From: JAIBJN01 sp963775625
GTDB taxonomy: Bacteria; Actinomycetota; Thermoleophilia; Gaiellales; Gaiellaceae
Reading direction: 5' to 3'
Length of the DNA: 64,000 nucleotides
Assembly (NCBI GenBank): GCA_963775625.1
Contig: CAVZJM010000004.1
Coordinates: 124,001 to 188,000, forward strand
In this document: piece by piece, positions 36,508-45,328 of the stretch
How positions within the stretch are numbered: the first letter of the stretch is position 1
How the letters are laid out: the number at the start of each line of letters is the position of its first letter
Program-made: the position numbers and the translations under genes
The notes under the pieces: model-generated
Database searches by the model: none
Seen by the model: the letters and a program-made list of their open reading frames with translations, nothing else
Told to the model about the DNA's origin: nothing

Positions 36508-36672
36508 ATGGAGCCCGCGCACGGCCGGCGGCTCTCCCGCTTGGCCCTCACGCTCTGGATCGCCGTTCCGGCGCTCGTCGCGGTCACGCTCTGGGCAGAT
36601 CCGGCCACGGCTCGGACGTACTCCGCGTTCGTCGCCGTGACCGTCGCCGCGCTCGTCAGCGCGCGACGCTAG
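36508..36672 (+). CDS. Small membrane protein
   Basis: A 54-residue protein from ATG 36508: a basic start MEPAHGRRLSR, then hydrophobic helices around 11-29 and 38-50 (LALTLWIAVPALVAVTLW and AFVAVTVAALV). It lies 16 bp after the EamA gene on the same strand and overlaps vapC at its 3' end. Function unknown. Confidence 0.5.
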   Translation: MEPAHGRRLSRLALTLWIAVPALVAVTLWADPATARTYSAFVAVTVAALVSARR

Positions 36673-37076
36673 TCGAGGCTGCCGCGCCTGGCGAGCCACT
36701 CCGCGGGCTGGCCCGTAGCGCGGGCGATCAGGTCGAAGTGGCGGTCGTAGTGCAGGAGCGTTGCACCGTGGGTTTCCGCGATGGCGGCTATGAGCAGGTC
36801 GATGGGCTTGGGTCCACGATGCTGCCTCCGGTCGGCCAGCGCGGCTTGGGTCCGTATGGCAAGAGCCTCGATTCGATGCGACAACGCAAGGTGCGGCAGT
36901 CCGTCGAGCTCCGAGGAGAAGTCGGCGAAATCGGCCTTGCCGCGGGCTGAATGGAGGAGCTCGAGGCGGACGGGTGTGCAGAGCGCCAGGTCGTTCTGGT
37001 CGATGAGCGCCGACCATCGCTCCGCCACGAGCCGGCTGCGATTCCAGGCGCTCGTATCTGCCAGGTAGCGGGCCAC
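36669..37076 (-). CDS. vapC: VapC-like PIN-domain toxin (second pair)
   Basis: A 135-residue PIN domain from GTG 37076: YLADTSAWNR with the first aspartate, ELLHSARG with the glutamate, and KPIDLLIAAIAETHGA followed by HYDRHFDLI with further acidic residues. Expected to cleave RNA. The start shares one base with the vapB stop. Confidence 0.85.
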   Translation of the reverse strand: MARYLADTSAWNRSRLVAERWSALIDQNDLALCTPVRLELLHSARGKADFADFSSELDGLPHLALSHRIEALAIRTQAALADRRQHRGPKPIDLLIAAIAETHGATLLHYDRHFDLIARATGQPAEWLARRGSLD

Positions 37077-37312
37077 TACGGCTGGCGCAGACGCCGGAGC
37101 TCTGCCGGTGTGGGCCCGATCCCGCCTGTCTTGCTACGCCGGATCCGATCCATCAGACGCCTCCGCGCCGCGAGCGCGATCACCTCGTCGAGAGCCGCGT
37201 CCACGGTCTCGGCCAGCGTCTTCGTCCCCAGGATCTCGCGGACCTCGGCCACCTTTCTTCGGTTGATGACCAACGAGGTCTTGTCCCGTTTGGATATCTG
37301 TTTGGTAGCCAC
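37076..37312 (-). CDS. vapB: VapB-like antitoxin (second pair)
   Basis: A 78-residue protein from GTG 37312. Region KTSLVINRRKVAEVREILGT then KTLAETVDAALDEVIALAA matches VapB of the type paired with PIN toxins. GGATATC occurs at 37292-37298 and again, within the palindrome GGATATCC, at 37315-37322, next to the start; this may be its operator. Confidence 0.8.
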   Translation of the reverse strand: MATKQISKRDKTSLVINRRKVAEVREILGTKTLAETVDAALDEVIALAARRRLMDRIRRSKTGGIGPTPAELRRLRQP

Positions 37313-37361
37313 ACGGATATCCTAGTCGCGGACGGACAAGCCGTCCAGCCCGCCTGCAAGA

Positions 37362-40300
37362 ATGGCCTCCCCGATGGCCGGCGCGCCCTTCGTCCACCTC
37401 CACGTCCACTCCGAGTACTCGATCCTCGACGGGGCGTGCCGGATCCCCGAGCTGGCCGCCCGCGCGGCCGAGCTGGAGATGCCGGCGGTCGCGCTCACCG
37501 ACCACGGGAGCCTCGCCGGGGCCGTCGAGCTCTACCGCGAGGCCGGCAAGCAGGGGGTCAAGCCGCTGCTCGGCTGCGAGGTCTACGTGGCCGACGACCG
37601 GCGGGCGCAGAAGAAGGGCTACGCGCACCTCACCCTCCTCGCCGAGACGAACGAGGGCTACGCGAACCTGATCAAGCTCGCCTCGGCGGGCTATCTCGAG
37701 GGCTACTACTACAAGCCGCGGGTCGACTGGGAGCTGCTCGCCTCGCACGGGAAGGGAATCGTCGCGCTCTCGGGCTGCCTCTCCGGCCGGGTGGCGAAGG
37801 CGCTCGAGAGCGGCAACCGCCCCGACGCCGAGGCGGAGGTCGCCCGCCTGGTCGACATCTTCGGGCGCGAGTCCGTCTACCTGGAGATCCAGGACGCCGG
37901 CCTCGAGGTGCAGAAGGGCATCAACGCGACGCTCGCCGAGATCGCGAAGGCGACCGGCCTCCCGCTCGTCGCCACCGGCGACGTCCACTACCTGCGCCAC
38001 GAGGACGCGCGCGCGCACGAGGCGCTCCTCTGCATCCAGTCCGGGGACACGCTCGCCAACCCGAGCCACTGGCGCTTCGACACCGACCAGTTCTACTTCA
38101 AGACGCCGGAGGAAATGGCGCAGGACTTCTCCGACTACCCGGAGGCGGTCCGGCGGACCCTGGAGCTCGCCGAGCGCTGCTCCGTCTCGATCGAGCTCGG
38201 CGTCATCCGCCTGCCGCGCTTCCCGACCCCGGACGGGCGCGACGCGTTCGACTACCTCGTCGAGCTCTGCGAGAAAGGCCTGCAAAAGCGCTACGGAACG
38301 GTGACGCCCGAGCTCCAGGAACGGCTCCGCTTCGAGCTCCGGACGATCCGGGAGATGGGCTTCGCCGACTACTTCCTGATCGTCTGGGACTTCATCCGCT
38401 TCGCCAAGACGAACGGGATCGGGGTCGGGCCGGGGCGCGGGTCGGCGGCCGGCTCGATCGTCGCCTATGCGCTGGAGATCACCGACATCGACCCGATCAA
38501 GTACGAGCTGCTCTTCGAGCGCTTCCTGAACCCGGGCCGCAAGACGATGCCGGACATCGACATCGACTTCTCGGTCTACGGGCGCGACCAGGTCATCAAC
38601 TACGTGGCCGACAAGTACGGCCGCGACCAGGTCGCCCAGATCATCACCTTCGGGACGATGATGGCCCGCGCCGCCGTCCGCGACGCCGGCCGCGTGCTCG
38701 ACATCCCGTACGGGACAGTCGACAGGGTCGCCAAGCTGATCCCGGAGGGGCCGAAGGTCTACCTGGACGACTGCCTGAAGCCGAACGCGGAGCTCAAGCA
38801 GGCCTACGACGCCGACGAGGTCGTCCGCCAGATCGTCGACCTGGCCAAGCCGCTGGAGGGGCTCGTCCGCCAGGACTCCATCCACGCCGCCGGCGTCGTC
38901 ATCGGCGACCGCGCGCTGACGGAGTACCTGCCGCTGCAGCAGAAGGGGGCCGACCAGGAGCTCGTCACCCAGTTCGCCATGGAGGACGTGGAGGCGCTCG
39001 GGCTCCTGAAGATGGACTTCCTCGGTCTCCGGAACCTCGACGTGATCGACAAGGCGGTCGAGCTGGTCGGCGGGATCGACATCACCCGGATCCCGCTCGA
39101 CGACCCGAAGACGTACGAGCTGCTCGGGCGCGGCGAGTCGACCGGCGTCTTCCAGTTCGAGTCGTCGGGCATGCGCGAGGCGCTGCGGCTCGTTCGGCCG
39201 ACGGAGTTCGAGGACCTGATCGCGCTCGTGGCCCTCTACCGGCCGGGGCCGATGGCCTACATCCCGGTCTACGCGAAGCGTAAGCACGGCCAGGAGCAGG
39301 TCACCTTCCTCGACGAGCGCCTGCGCCCGATCACGGAGCCGACGCTCGGCCTCTGCATCTACCAGGAGCAGTACATGGAGATCGCCAAGCAGCTGGCGGG
39401 CTTCTCGCCCGCCGAGGCGGACGACCTGCGCAAGGCGATCGGCAAGAAGATCCACAAGCTGATGGCGTCCCTCAAGGACAAGTTCCTGGAGGGGTGCGCG
39501 GCGAACGGCGTCACCCCGGCGGTGGCGACGCAGCTCTGGAAGGACATGGAGCAGGCCCAGGACTACTCCTTCAACAAGTCGCACGCGGCCTGCTACGGGC
39601 TGATCGCCTACCGCACCGCCTATCTGAAGGCGAACTGGCCCGCCGAGTACATGGCGGCGCTGATCTCCTCCGTCATGAACACGAAGGACAAGGTGCCGTT
39701 CTACGTCGCCGCCTGCGACGAGCTGGGAATCGAGGTCGAGCCGCCCGACGTGAACGTCTCGGCCGAGGACTTCCGCGTCGTCGAGGGCAAGATCCGCTTC
39801 GGGCTCAACGCCGTGAAGAACGTGGGGGAGAGCGCGGTCCGCTCGATCCTCGCCGCGCGCGAGGAGGACGGGGCGTTCCCGTCGATCTGGGACTTCTGCG
39901 AGCGGGTCGACCCGCAACAGGTGAACAAGCGGGCGCTCGAGAGCCTCGTCAAGTCGGGAGCCCTCGACTCGACGGGCGCGACGCGCCGCGGGATGCTCGA
40001 GGTGCTCGAGGACGCGCTCGTCTCGGGCGGGCGCCTGATCGCCGACCGCCTCGCCGGACAGGGCTCGATCTTCGATTCCCCCGAGCTCGCCGGCGAGGTC
40101 GAGGGAGGCGGTCTCCACCGTCGCCCGATTCCGGCGCACGAGTTCGAGAAGCGGGACCTCCTGGCTCTCGAGAAGGAGAGCCTCGGCCTCTACGTCTCCG
40201 AGCACCCGCTCGACGCGGTGCGGGACCAGCTGCGCCGGAAGACCGACTGCCGCCTGGCCGACGTCGAGCGGCGGCGCGACGGCGAGGTCGTCACCGTGGG

Positions 40301-40766
40301 CGGCATCGTCAGCGCGCTCAAGCAGCTGACGACCAAGAAGGGCGACCCGATGGTCTTCCTGCGCCTCGACGACCTCTCGGGGTCGCTCGAGACCGTGGTC
40401 TTCAACTCGGTCTACGCCGCTGCGCGCGAGCTGCTCGAGGCCGACCGCGTCCTGGTCGTCAAGGGCAGGGTCGACCACAAGGAGGGCGAGACGAAGCTGA
40501 TCGCCCTCGAGATCGTTCCCTTCGAGGCCTCCGCGGACAAGGGCGAGGTGCGCCTGCGGCTGGACGCGAGGCGGGCGCCGGCCGGCACGATCCGCGAGCT
40601 GGCCGAGGTCGTGCGCCGCTTCCCGGGCGAGGCCGAGGTGCTGCTCGAGCTGGAGACCTCAGGCGGGCCGCAGGTCTACGCCTTCGGGCCGGAGTTCCGC
40701 GTACGCCCCGAGCCGGACTTCCACGCCGAGGTGAAGGCGCTGCTCGGCGAGGCCGCGATCAATTAA
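37362..40766 (+). CDS. dnaE: DNA polymerase III alpha subunit
   Basis: A 1,134-residue replicative polymerase from ATG 37362 (ATG 37374 also possible). Order: PHP domain (HLHVHSEYSILDGACRI); polymerase domain with GPGRGSAAGSIVAYALE and PDIDIDFS (D398 and D400 catalytic); helix-hairpin-helix/beta-clamp region; OB fold near residues 975-1050 (VVTVGGIVSALKQLTTKKGD). Clean over 3.4 kb with no frameshift. Typical length for DnaE1. Confidence 0.96.
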   Translation: MASPMAGAPFVHLHVHSEYSILDGACRIPELAARAAELEMPAVALTDHGSLAGAVELYREAGKQGVKPLLGCEVYVADDRRAQKKGYAHLTLLAETNEGYANLIKLASAGYLEGYYYKPRVDWELLASHGKGIVALSGCLSGRVAKALESGNRPDAEAEVARLVDIFGRESVYLEIQDAGLEVQKGINATLAEIAKATGLPLVATGDVHYLRHEDARAHEALLCIQSGDTLANPSHWRFDTDQFYFKTPEEMAQDFSDYPEAVRRTLELAERCSVSIELGVIRLPRFPTPDGRDAFDYLVELCEKGLQKRYGTVTPELQERLRFELRTIREMGFADYFLIVWDFIRFAKTNGIGVGPGRGSAAGSIVAYALEITDIDPIKYELLFERFLNPGRKTMPDIDIDFSVYGRDQVINYVADKYGRDQVAQIITFGTMMARAAVRDAGRVLDIPYGTVDRVAKLIPEGPKVYLDDCLKPNAELKQAYDADEVVRQIVDLAKPLEGLVRQDSIHAAGVVIGDRALTEYLPLQQKGADQELVTQFAMEDVEALGLLKMDFLGLRNLDVIDKAVELVGGIDITRIPLDDPKTYELLGRGESTGVFQFESSGMREALRLVRPTEFEDLIALVALYRPGPMAYIPVYAKRKHGQEQVTFLDERLRPITEPTLGLCIYQEQYMEIAKQLAGFSPAEADDLRKAIGKKIHKLMASLKDKFLEGCAANGVTPAVATQLWKDMEQAQDYSFNKSHAACYGLIAYRTAYLKANWPAEYMAALISSVMNTKDKVPFYVAACDELGIEVEPPDVNVSAEDFRVVEGKIRFGLNAVKNVGESAVRSILAAREEDGAFPSIWDFCERVDPQQVNKRALESLVKSGALDSTGATRRGMLEVLEDALVSGGRLIADRLAGQGSIFDSPELAGEVEGGGLHRRPIPAHEFEKRDLLALEKESLGLYVSEHPLDAVRDQLRRKTDCRLADVERRRDGEVVTVGGIVSALKQLTTKKGDPMVFLRLDDLSGSLETVVFNSVYAAARELLEADRVLVVKGRVDHKEGETKLIALEIVPFEASADKGEVRLRLDARRAPAGTIRELAEVVRRFPGEAEVLLELETSGGPQVYAFGPEFRVRPEPDFHAEVKALLGEAAIN

Positions 40767-40783
40767 GGAGGGCTCTGGAGGGA

Positions 40784-40990
40784 CTAGGCCCGGCCGGACT
40801 CGGTGCTGGCGGCGCCGGCCCTGCGAGAGCGGTAGGCGGCGGCGAGGCGCCGGGCAAAGCTCTGGCGCGGCTCGTAGACCTCCGGCTCGGCGTCGCGGGC
40901 CGCGACGGCCTGCTGGGAACGGGCGCCGAGGAGCGATCCGACGACGGAGACCGGGTGCAGATCAAGGAGGTCGTTCCTGCGATTGCTCAT
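40784..40990 (-). CDS. Small hypothetical protein
   Basis: A 68-residue protein from ATG 40990: MSNRRNDLLDLHPVSVVGSL, then EVYEPRQSFARRLAAAYRSR. Convergent with dnaE, 17 bp away. An upstream ATG at 41026 is less likely because the added residues are Pro/Gly/Arg-rich. Unrecognised; supported by length and absence of a better candidate. Confidence 0.5.
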   Translation of the reverse strand: MSNRRNDLLDLHPVSVVGSLLGARSQQAVAARDAEPEVYEPRQSFARRLAAAYRSRRAGAASTESGRA

Positions 40991-41136
40991 GTCCACAGGA
41001 CGGCCGGGCCGCCCCGGATCTTCCATCCCGTATTACGGGCTCGTTAACCGCAGCACTTCCCCCGGTCGGGGGACAACCGCCGAGTCGTTCTTACCGAAGG
41101 TGAAGGTACGACCTGCGGAACGAAATGAGACCAACG

Positions 41137-41340
41137 ATGCCTGCGGTAGAACTCGATCTCGAATTTGACGCCGAAGCGGAGCTCGTCAGGATCTGGCGGA
41201 CGGAGGAGCTCGAGCGGGCCGGCTATCCGGCCTCCGAGGCCAGGAGGCTCGCCGACCTGGCCTACGTCGACCTCCACCTGGCCACCGACCTCCTCCGCCA
41301 GGGCTGCTCGCCCGATCTGGCGCTCAAGATCCTAGTGTAG
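41137..41340 (+). CDS. Small hypothetical protein, helical
   Basis: A 67-residue protein from ATG 41137 (or 71 from ATG 41125): acidic start PAVELDLEFDAEAELVRIWR and two helices (RAGYPASEARRLADLAYVDL, ATDLLRQGCSPDLALKIL). Unrecognised family. Its TAG stop is the first triplet of a hairpin repeat (41338). Confidence 0.6.
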   Translation: MPAVELDLEFDAEAELVRIWRTEELERAGYPASEARRLADLAYVDLHLATDLLRQGCSPDLALKILV

Positions 41341-41505
41341 GAGGGGCGGGCGAAACGCAGCCTGTGCCGCCGGGCCGCGCTGCTCGCCCCGAAGACTGTG
41401 TCCTCGGTTCCGCCCGTAGCCTCCGGCTACGAGCGCGCCCTGCGTCCTTGTTTCGGAACGACCATCGCACCCCGGCGACGAGCGGCGTTCCACCCGACCC
41501 TCCCT
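41338..41505. repeat. About 170-bp long-hairpin element, copy 1
   Basis: Left end TAGGAGGGGCGGGCGAAACG and right end CGTTCCACCCGACCCTCCCT pair imperfectly. The halves remain pairable through to a central CGTAGCC-tcc-GGCTACG hairpin. Interior bases (GTGCCGCCGGGCCGCGCTGC and CGCGCCCTGCGTCCTTG) match copies at 46333 and, partly, 63117. No reading frame. The gap to lgt is otherwise empty. Confidence 0.75.
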
Positions 41506-41541
41506 TCGTCTAGCACTCCGGCCAGTCGGTAGGCTCTTCGC

Positions 41542-42426
41542 GTGCTGATCGGCTCCTTCCCGAGCCCGTCCAGCGGCGAGATCGAGCTGGGGCCGGTGCA
41601 GATCCACGCCTACGGGCTGATGCTCCTGCTCGGGATCGTGGCGGCGACGTGGCTGACGGGCCGGCGCTGGACTGGGCGCTGGGCGTTCTGGCGCGACCCG
41701 CGCGGGGATCTCGTCTTTCGCGTGGCGATGTGGGGCGTCCTGGCCGGCATCGTCGGCGCGCGGCTCTACCACGTGATCACGAGCTGGAGCACGGTGGACG
41801 ACGAGTGGTGGGAGCCGTTCGCCGTCTGGGAGGGGGGCCTCGGAGTCTGGGGCGGCATCGCGGCCGGGGTGCTCGTCGGCGCCTGGGTCGTCCGGCGCTC
41901 GGGCGAGAGCGTCTACGCGTTCATGGACGCGGTCGCGCCCGGGCTCCTGCTCGCCCAGGCGATCGGCCGCTGGGGCAACTACTTCAACCAGGAGCTCTAC
42001 GGGAAGCCGAGCGACCTGCCGTGGGCGGTCGAGATCTCGGTCGAGAACCGGCCGGTCGAGCACGCGCTCGTGGAGACGTTTCACCCCGCGTTTCTCTACG
42101 AGTCGCTGTGGAACCTGCTCGGCGTGGCCGTCCTCCTCCTCATCGACCGGCGCTTCAACCTGAAGGCGCCCGGGCTCTTCTGCCTCTACGTCCTCTGGTA
42201 CTGCATCGGGCGCTTCGGGATGGAGCTCCTCCGGATCGACGAGGCGCACGAGTTCGGCGGGCTGCGCCTGAACGCCTGGGTATCGATCGGCGTCTTCGTG
42301 CTCGCGCTCATCGCCTTCATCTGGTCGCAGCGCCGGCAGGCGCCAGATACGCGGTCGGCGCCCCCGCCGCCGCCCTCGCCGCCCGAAGGGCCGACGATGG
42401 CCGTGCCCAAGGGCCGCGTCCGGTAG
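41542..42426 (+). CDS. lgt: Prolipoprotein diacylglyceryl transferase
   Basis: A 294-residue, seven-helix membrane enzyme from GTG 41542. It transfers diacylglyceryl from phosphatidylglycerol to the lipobox cysteine. Motifs: GPVQIHAYGLMLLLGIV, GARLYHV, and the Lgt signature IGRWGNYFNQELYG, then HPAFLYESLW and RFGMELLRID. The C-terminus has a proline-rich tail. Confidence 0.95.
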   Translation: MLIGSFPSPSSGEIELGPVQIHAYGLMLLLGIVAATWLTGRRWTGRWAFWRDPRGDLVFRVAMWGVLAGIVGARLYHVITSWSTVDDEWWEPFAVWEGGLGVWGGIAAGVLVGAWVVRRSGESVYAFMDAVAPGLLLAQAIGRWGNYFNQELYGKPSDLPWAVEISVENRPVEHALVETFHPAFLYESLWNLLGVAVLLLIDRRFNLKAPGLFCLYVLWYCIGRFGMELLRIDEAHEFGGLRLNAWVSIGVFVLALIAFIWSQRRQAPDTRSAPPPPPSPPEGPTMAVPKGRVR

Positions 42427-42445
42427 GACCACTAGCATCGCGGCC

Positions 42446-43174
42446 ATGGCGGTCGCGGTGCGCGAGCTTCCCCTCGACCTCGACGCGTTCGAGGGCCCCT
42501 TCGACCTGCTCCTCACGCTCGTCCTCCGGGAGGAGCTCGAGCTCCGGGACGTCGAGGTGGTCGAGGTCGTCCTGGCGTTCGTCGAGTCGCGCGCCGAGCG
42601 CGGCGAGCTCGACCTGGAGGCGTGCGGCGAGTTCCTGGTGCTGGTCGCCGCCCTGCTCGAGCTGAAGGCGCGCGGGCTCTTCCCGGGAGAAGACCTCGAT
42701 CTGGAGGGCCTGGATCCGGAAGAGGCCGCCGAGGAGCTGGCCGAGCGCCTCGCCGCCTACCGGCGCTTCCGCGCCGCGGCGGGCTGGCTCGAGGAGCGGC
42801 TCGCCGCCGAGTCGGACCGCTACTTCCGCCTCGGCGCGGCGCCGCTCGCGCCTTTGCCGGCCCGTTCCCTGGCCCGGCAGGAGCCCGCCCAGCTGGTTGT
42901 CGCGCTGCGCGCGCTCGCCGCCGTGCCGCCGGAGCCCTCGCTTGGCCACCTCGTCCTCTCCTACCCGCCGCTCGCCCGCTTCGTCGAGCGCTTCCGCTCG
43001 CTCCTGGCCTCGCGCGGCCGCTTCGCCTTCGACACGGAGGTGGACCGGCTCTCGCGCATCGAGCAGATCGTCGCCTTCCTCGCCCTCCTCGAGCTCGGGA
43101 AGCGAAACGAGGCCCGGATCGCCCAGGCGGGCCCCTTCGAGCCGATCACGGTATGGAACGCCTCCGCCTCGTAG
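42446..43174 (+). CDS. scpA: Chromosome segregation/condensation protein ScpA
   Basis: A 242-residue kleisin: LDAFEGPFDLLLTLVLREEL start, FLVLVAALLELKARGLFPGE, and C-terminal winged helix with RIEQIVAFLALLELGKRNEA. ScpA bridges SMC heads. Overlaps scpB by 22 bp, showing coupled translation. Confidence 0.94.
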   Translation: MAVAVRELPLDLDAFEGPFDLLLTLVLREELELRDVEVVEVVLAFVESRAERGELDLEACGEFLVLVAALLELKARGLFPGEDLDLEGLDPEEAAEELAERLAAYRRFRAAAGWLEERLAAESDRYFRLGAAPLAPLPARSLARQEPAQLVVALRALAAVPPEPSLGHLVLSYPPLARFVERFRSLLASRGRFAFDTEVDRLSRIEQIVAFLALLELGKRNEARIAQAGPFEPITVWNASAS

Positions 43175-43743
43175 AGAATCCCGTCGACCGGCTCGCACGC
43201 ACGGTCGAGGCGCTCCTCGTCATCGCCTCGAAGCCGCTCTCCATCGGGGAGCTGGCTGCGGTGACGGAGGAGGACCCGGAGCGCGTCGAGACCGCGCTCG
43301 GGCTCATCTCGGGCCGCTTCCGGGAGGGCCGAAGCGGTGTCGTGCTGGAGCACGTCGCGGGGGGATACGCGTTCCGCGCCGCCCGCGAGGCGGCGGACGC
43401 CTGCGCGCGGCTCGTCGAGAGGCCGGTTCAGCGCGGCCTCACGCAGGCGTCGCTCGAGACGCTTGCGATCGTCGCCTACCTCGGGCCGGTGTCGCGACCG
43501 GAGATCGCCCGTGTCCGTGGAGTCGCCGCCGACTCGGCGGTGGCGGGCCTCGTCGAGCGCGGCCTGATCGCCGAGGCGGGGCGGGAGCGGGAGGGAGGCG
43601 CCGTCCGCTACGAGACGACGGCTCTCTTCGAGCGCGTCTTCGGCCTCGCAGACCGGTCGGAGCTGCCCGAGCTCGACGAGCTCGGAGGCGACGTCGAGGA
43701 GCTGCGCACGCGCCTCGAGGACGTCGCTCGGCGCCCCGCCTAG
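43153..43743 (+). CDS. scpB: Chromosome segregation/condensation protein ScpB
   Basis: A 196-residue two-winged-helix protein from ATG 43153: VEALLVIASKPLSIGELAAV and TQASLETLAIVAYLGPVSRP with ARVRGVAADSAVAGLVERGL. Binds ScpA in the SMC complex. Its 3' end overlaps the convergent GYD gene by four bases. Confidence 0.94.
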   Translation: MERLRLVENPVDRLARTVEALLVIASKPLSIGELAAVTEEDPERVETALGLISGRFREGRSGVVLEHVAGGYAFRAAREAADACARLVERPVQRGLTQASLETLAIVAYLGPVSRPEIARVRGVAADSAVAGLVERGLIAEAGREREGGAVRYETTALFERVFGLADRSELPELDELGGDVEELRTRLEDVARRPA

Positions 43744-44030
43744 CTGCTCTTGACGATCCGCTCGGCCTCCTCGCGCGTGAACGCGCGAAGAGTCTCCGTC
43801 GTCACCTGGCCGTGCTTGGCGAGCTCGATGAGCATCTGGTAGGCGGTCTCGTCGTCGGGAGCCTCGAAGATCTCGACGACGTCGTAGCGTCCGAGCGTGA
43901 CGTAGGCGTCGAGCAGCTGCCCGCCGCGCTCCTCGATCGCGCGGGCCGCCTCCTCGACCCGGTCGCGCCAGGCCGGAATGCCGGTCATGCCCTGCGAGGT
44001 GAACTTCATCAGGGTGATGTAGACCGGCAC
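43740..44030 (-). CDS. GYD-domain protein
   Basis: A 96-residue protein: MPVYITLMKFTSQGMTGIPA, then GRYDVVEIFEAPDDETAYQM, matching the GYD family (here GRYD). Ferredoxin-like small protein of unknown role. A strong hairpin at 44055 separates it from the upstream gene on the same strand. Confidence 0.82.
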   Translation of the reverse strand: MPVYITLMKFTSQGMTGIPAWRDRVEEAARAIEERGGQLLDAYVTLGRYDVVEIFEAPDDETAYQMLIELAKHGQVTTETLRAFTREEAERIVKSS

Positions 44031-44054
44031 GCCGGGATCATGACAGGGCGGGGT

Positions 44055-44079
44055 GGAGGGGGCCGGTTCGGCCCCCTCC
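44055..44079 (-). terminator. Strong GC hairpin after the secreted barrel protein gene
   Basis: Perfect 11-base arms GGAGGGGGCCG (44055-44065) and CGGCCCCCTCC (44069-44079) with a three-base loop, 12 bp past the stop of the gene at 44092-44553. No U-tract, so the terminator role is inferred from position. Confidence 0.5.
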
Positions 44080-44091
44080 GGCCACCCGGCG

Positions 44092-44553
44092 CTAGCCGAT
44101 CACGTGGAAGACGAAGCCGAACTCGGTGGCGCTCCTCGCGTGCAGATCCATCGTGCCGCGGGCGTTCCGGTAGGCGCCGGTGCCCCCGGTGATCGCGAAC
44201 GTCGAGTCTGCGGCGTCGTAGAACGGCCCCTGGACGGTGATCTGCCCCTTCGGCAGGAACGTCGTCCAGTAGCACTCGAACGCCTGGCCGACGACGGTCC
44301 GGACGCACTGGCCCTGGTCGGTGCCGACCTTCTTCCCGCTGCGGGCGTCGAAGACCTCGTTGGCGAACGTCAGCGTGTCGCCGAGCGAGTCTCCCGCCGG
44401 CGGGAGGTCGACGAGCGTGTCCGTCGTCGCGATCTCGAAGACGGCGATCCGCTTCCCTCCTCCTGAGGACGCGGCACCCGTCGAGCCGGCTGCGAGCGTG
44501 ATCACGAGCGTGGCCGCGGCGGCGAGGACGATGAGGGTGAGCAGGCGCTTCAT
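44092..44553 (-). CDS. Secreted allene-oxide-cyclase-like barrel protein
   Basis: A 153-residue protein from ATG 44553 with a signal peptide (MKRLLTLIVLAAAATLVITL, cleavage after about residue 27). The mature part has GQCVRTV, FECYWTTFLPKGQITVQGPF and ITGGTGAYRNARG, the pattern of bacterial allene oxide cyclase/dirigent-like barrels. Cyclase activity is not implied; bacterial members are uncharacterised. Confidence 0.72.
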   Translation of the reverse strand: MKRLLTLIVLAAAATLVITLAAGSTGAASSGGGKRIAVFEIATTDTLVDLPPAGDSLGDTLTFANEVFDARSGKKVGTDQGQCVRTVVGQAFECYWTTFLPKGQITVQGPFYDAADSTFAITGGTGAYRNARGTMDLHARSATEFGFVFHVIG

Positions 44554-44609
44554 GGCCCCTCCTCTCGTGGTGGATCGGCCGACCCTACGCCTGTCCACAG
44601 GGCGGCACA

Positions 44610-45317
44610 ATGATTCCGGTCATGCGTCTAAACGCGTTCCTCGCCCGCACAGGAGTGGCGTCGCGCCGGGGCTCGGAGGAGCTGATCCAGGCGGGGCGCG
44701 TCCGCGTGAACGGAAAGATGGCGGGTCTGGCGACGTTCGTGGAGCCCGGCGACACGGTCGAGCTGGACGGCCGTCGGCTCGTGCTCGAGCCGCTCGCCTA
44801 CGTGCTCCTGCACAAGCCGGGCGGCGTGGTGACGACGGCGAGCGACCCGCACGGCCGGCGGACGGTCGTCGACCTCGTCGACGTCTCGCAGCGGATCGTT
44901 CCCGTGGGGCGCCTCGACGCGGACACGACCGGGGTGCTTCTGCTCACGAACGACGGGCCGCTCGCGCACAGGCTCATGCACCCGCGCTACGAGGTGGACA
45001 AGGTCTACGAGGCCGAGGTCGAGGGCGAGCCGGACGACGGAGCGATGCGCCGGCTCGGCGAGGGCGTCGAGCTCGAGGACGGCCGCACCGCTCCGGCCGG
45101 CGTGCGCCGCCTCGCGCCGTCACGCCTCGAGCTGACGCTGCACGAGGGCCGCAAGCATCAGGTGAAGCGCATGTGCGAGGCGGTCGGCCATCCGGTGCGC
45201 CGGCTCCACCGCCGCGAGTACGCAGGCCTGACGCTGAGCGGCGTCGAGCCGGGCGAGTGGCGAGAGCTCACGCGGGAGGAGGTCGCCACCCTGCGGGCGG
45301 CGCCCCGAGCCAAGTAA
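44610..45317 (+). CDS. rluB: 23S rRNA pseudouridine synthase, RluB/RsuA family
   Basis: A 235-residue protein from ATG 44610 (AGGGCGG upstream); ATG 44622 would match the usual start MRLNAFLARTGVASRR better. S4 domain at 5-60, then catalytic motif GRLDADTTGVLLLTNDG and EGRKHQVKRMCEAVGHPV. Modifies uridine in rRNA. Commonly follows scpB in actinobacteria, as here with two reversed genes inserted. Confidence 0.92.
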   Translation: MIPVMRLNAFLARTGVASRRGSEELIQAGRVRVNGKMAGLATFVEPGDTVELDGRRLVLEPLAYVLLHKPGGVVTTASDPHGRRTVVDLVDVSQRIVPVGRLDADTTGVLLLTNDGPLAHRLMHPRYEVDKVYEAEVEGEPDDGAMRRLGEGVELEDGRTAPAGVRRLAPSRLELTLHEGRKHQVKRMCEAVGHPVRRLHRREYAGLTLSGVEPGEWRELTREEVATLRAAPRAK

Positions 45318-45328
45318 CAGTCTGTTAC
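45314..45328. terminator. Palindrome carrying the stops of two convergent genes
   Basis: GTAACAG (45314-45320) and CTGTTAC (45322-45328) form a perfect inverted repeat around one T. The TAA stops of rluB (+) and trpS (-) lie in the two arms. Short, so termination is uncertain. Confidence 0.35.

Noticed and set aside
37134..40478. 1,114-codon open frame opposite dnaE
   Set aside because: Low-complexity mirror of a clear DnaE; no ribosome site or domain.
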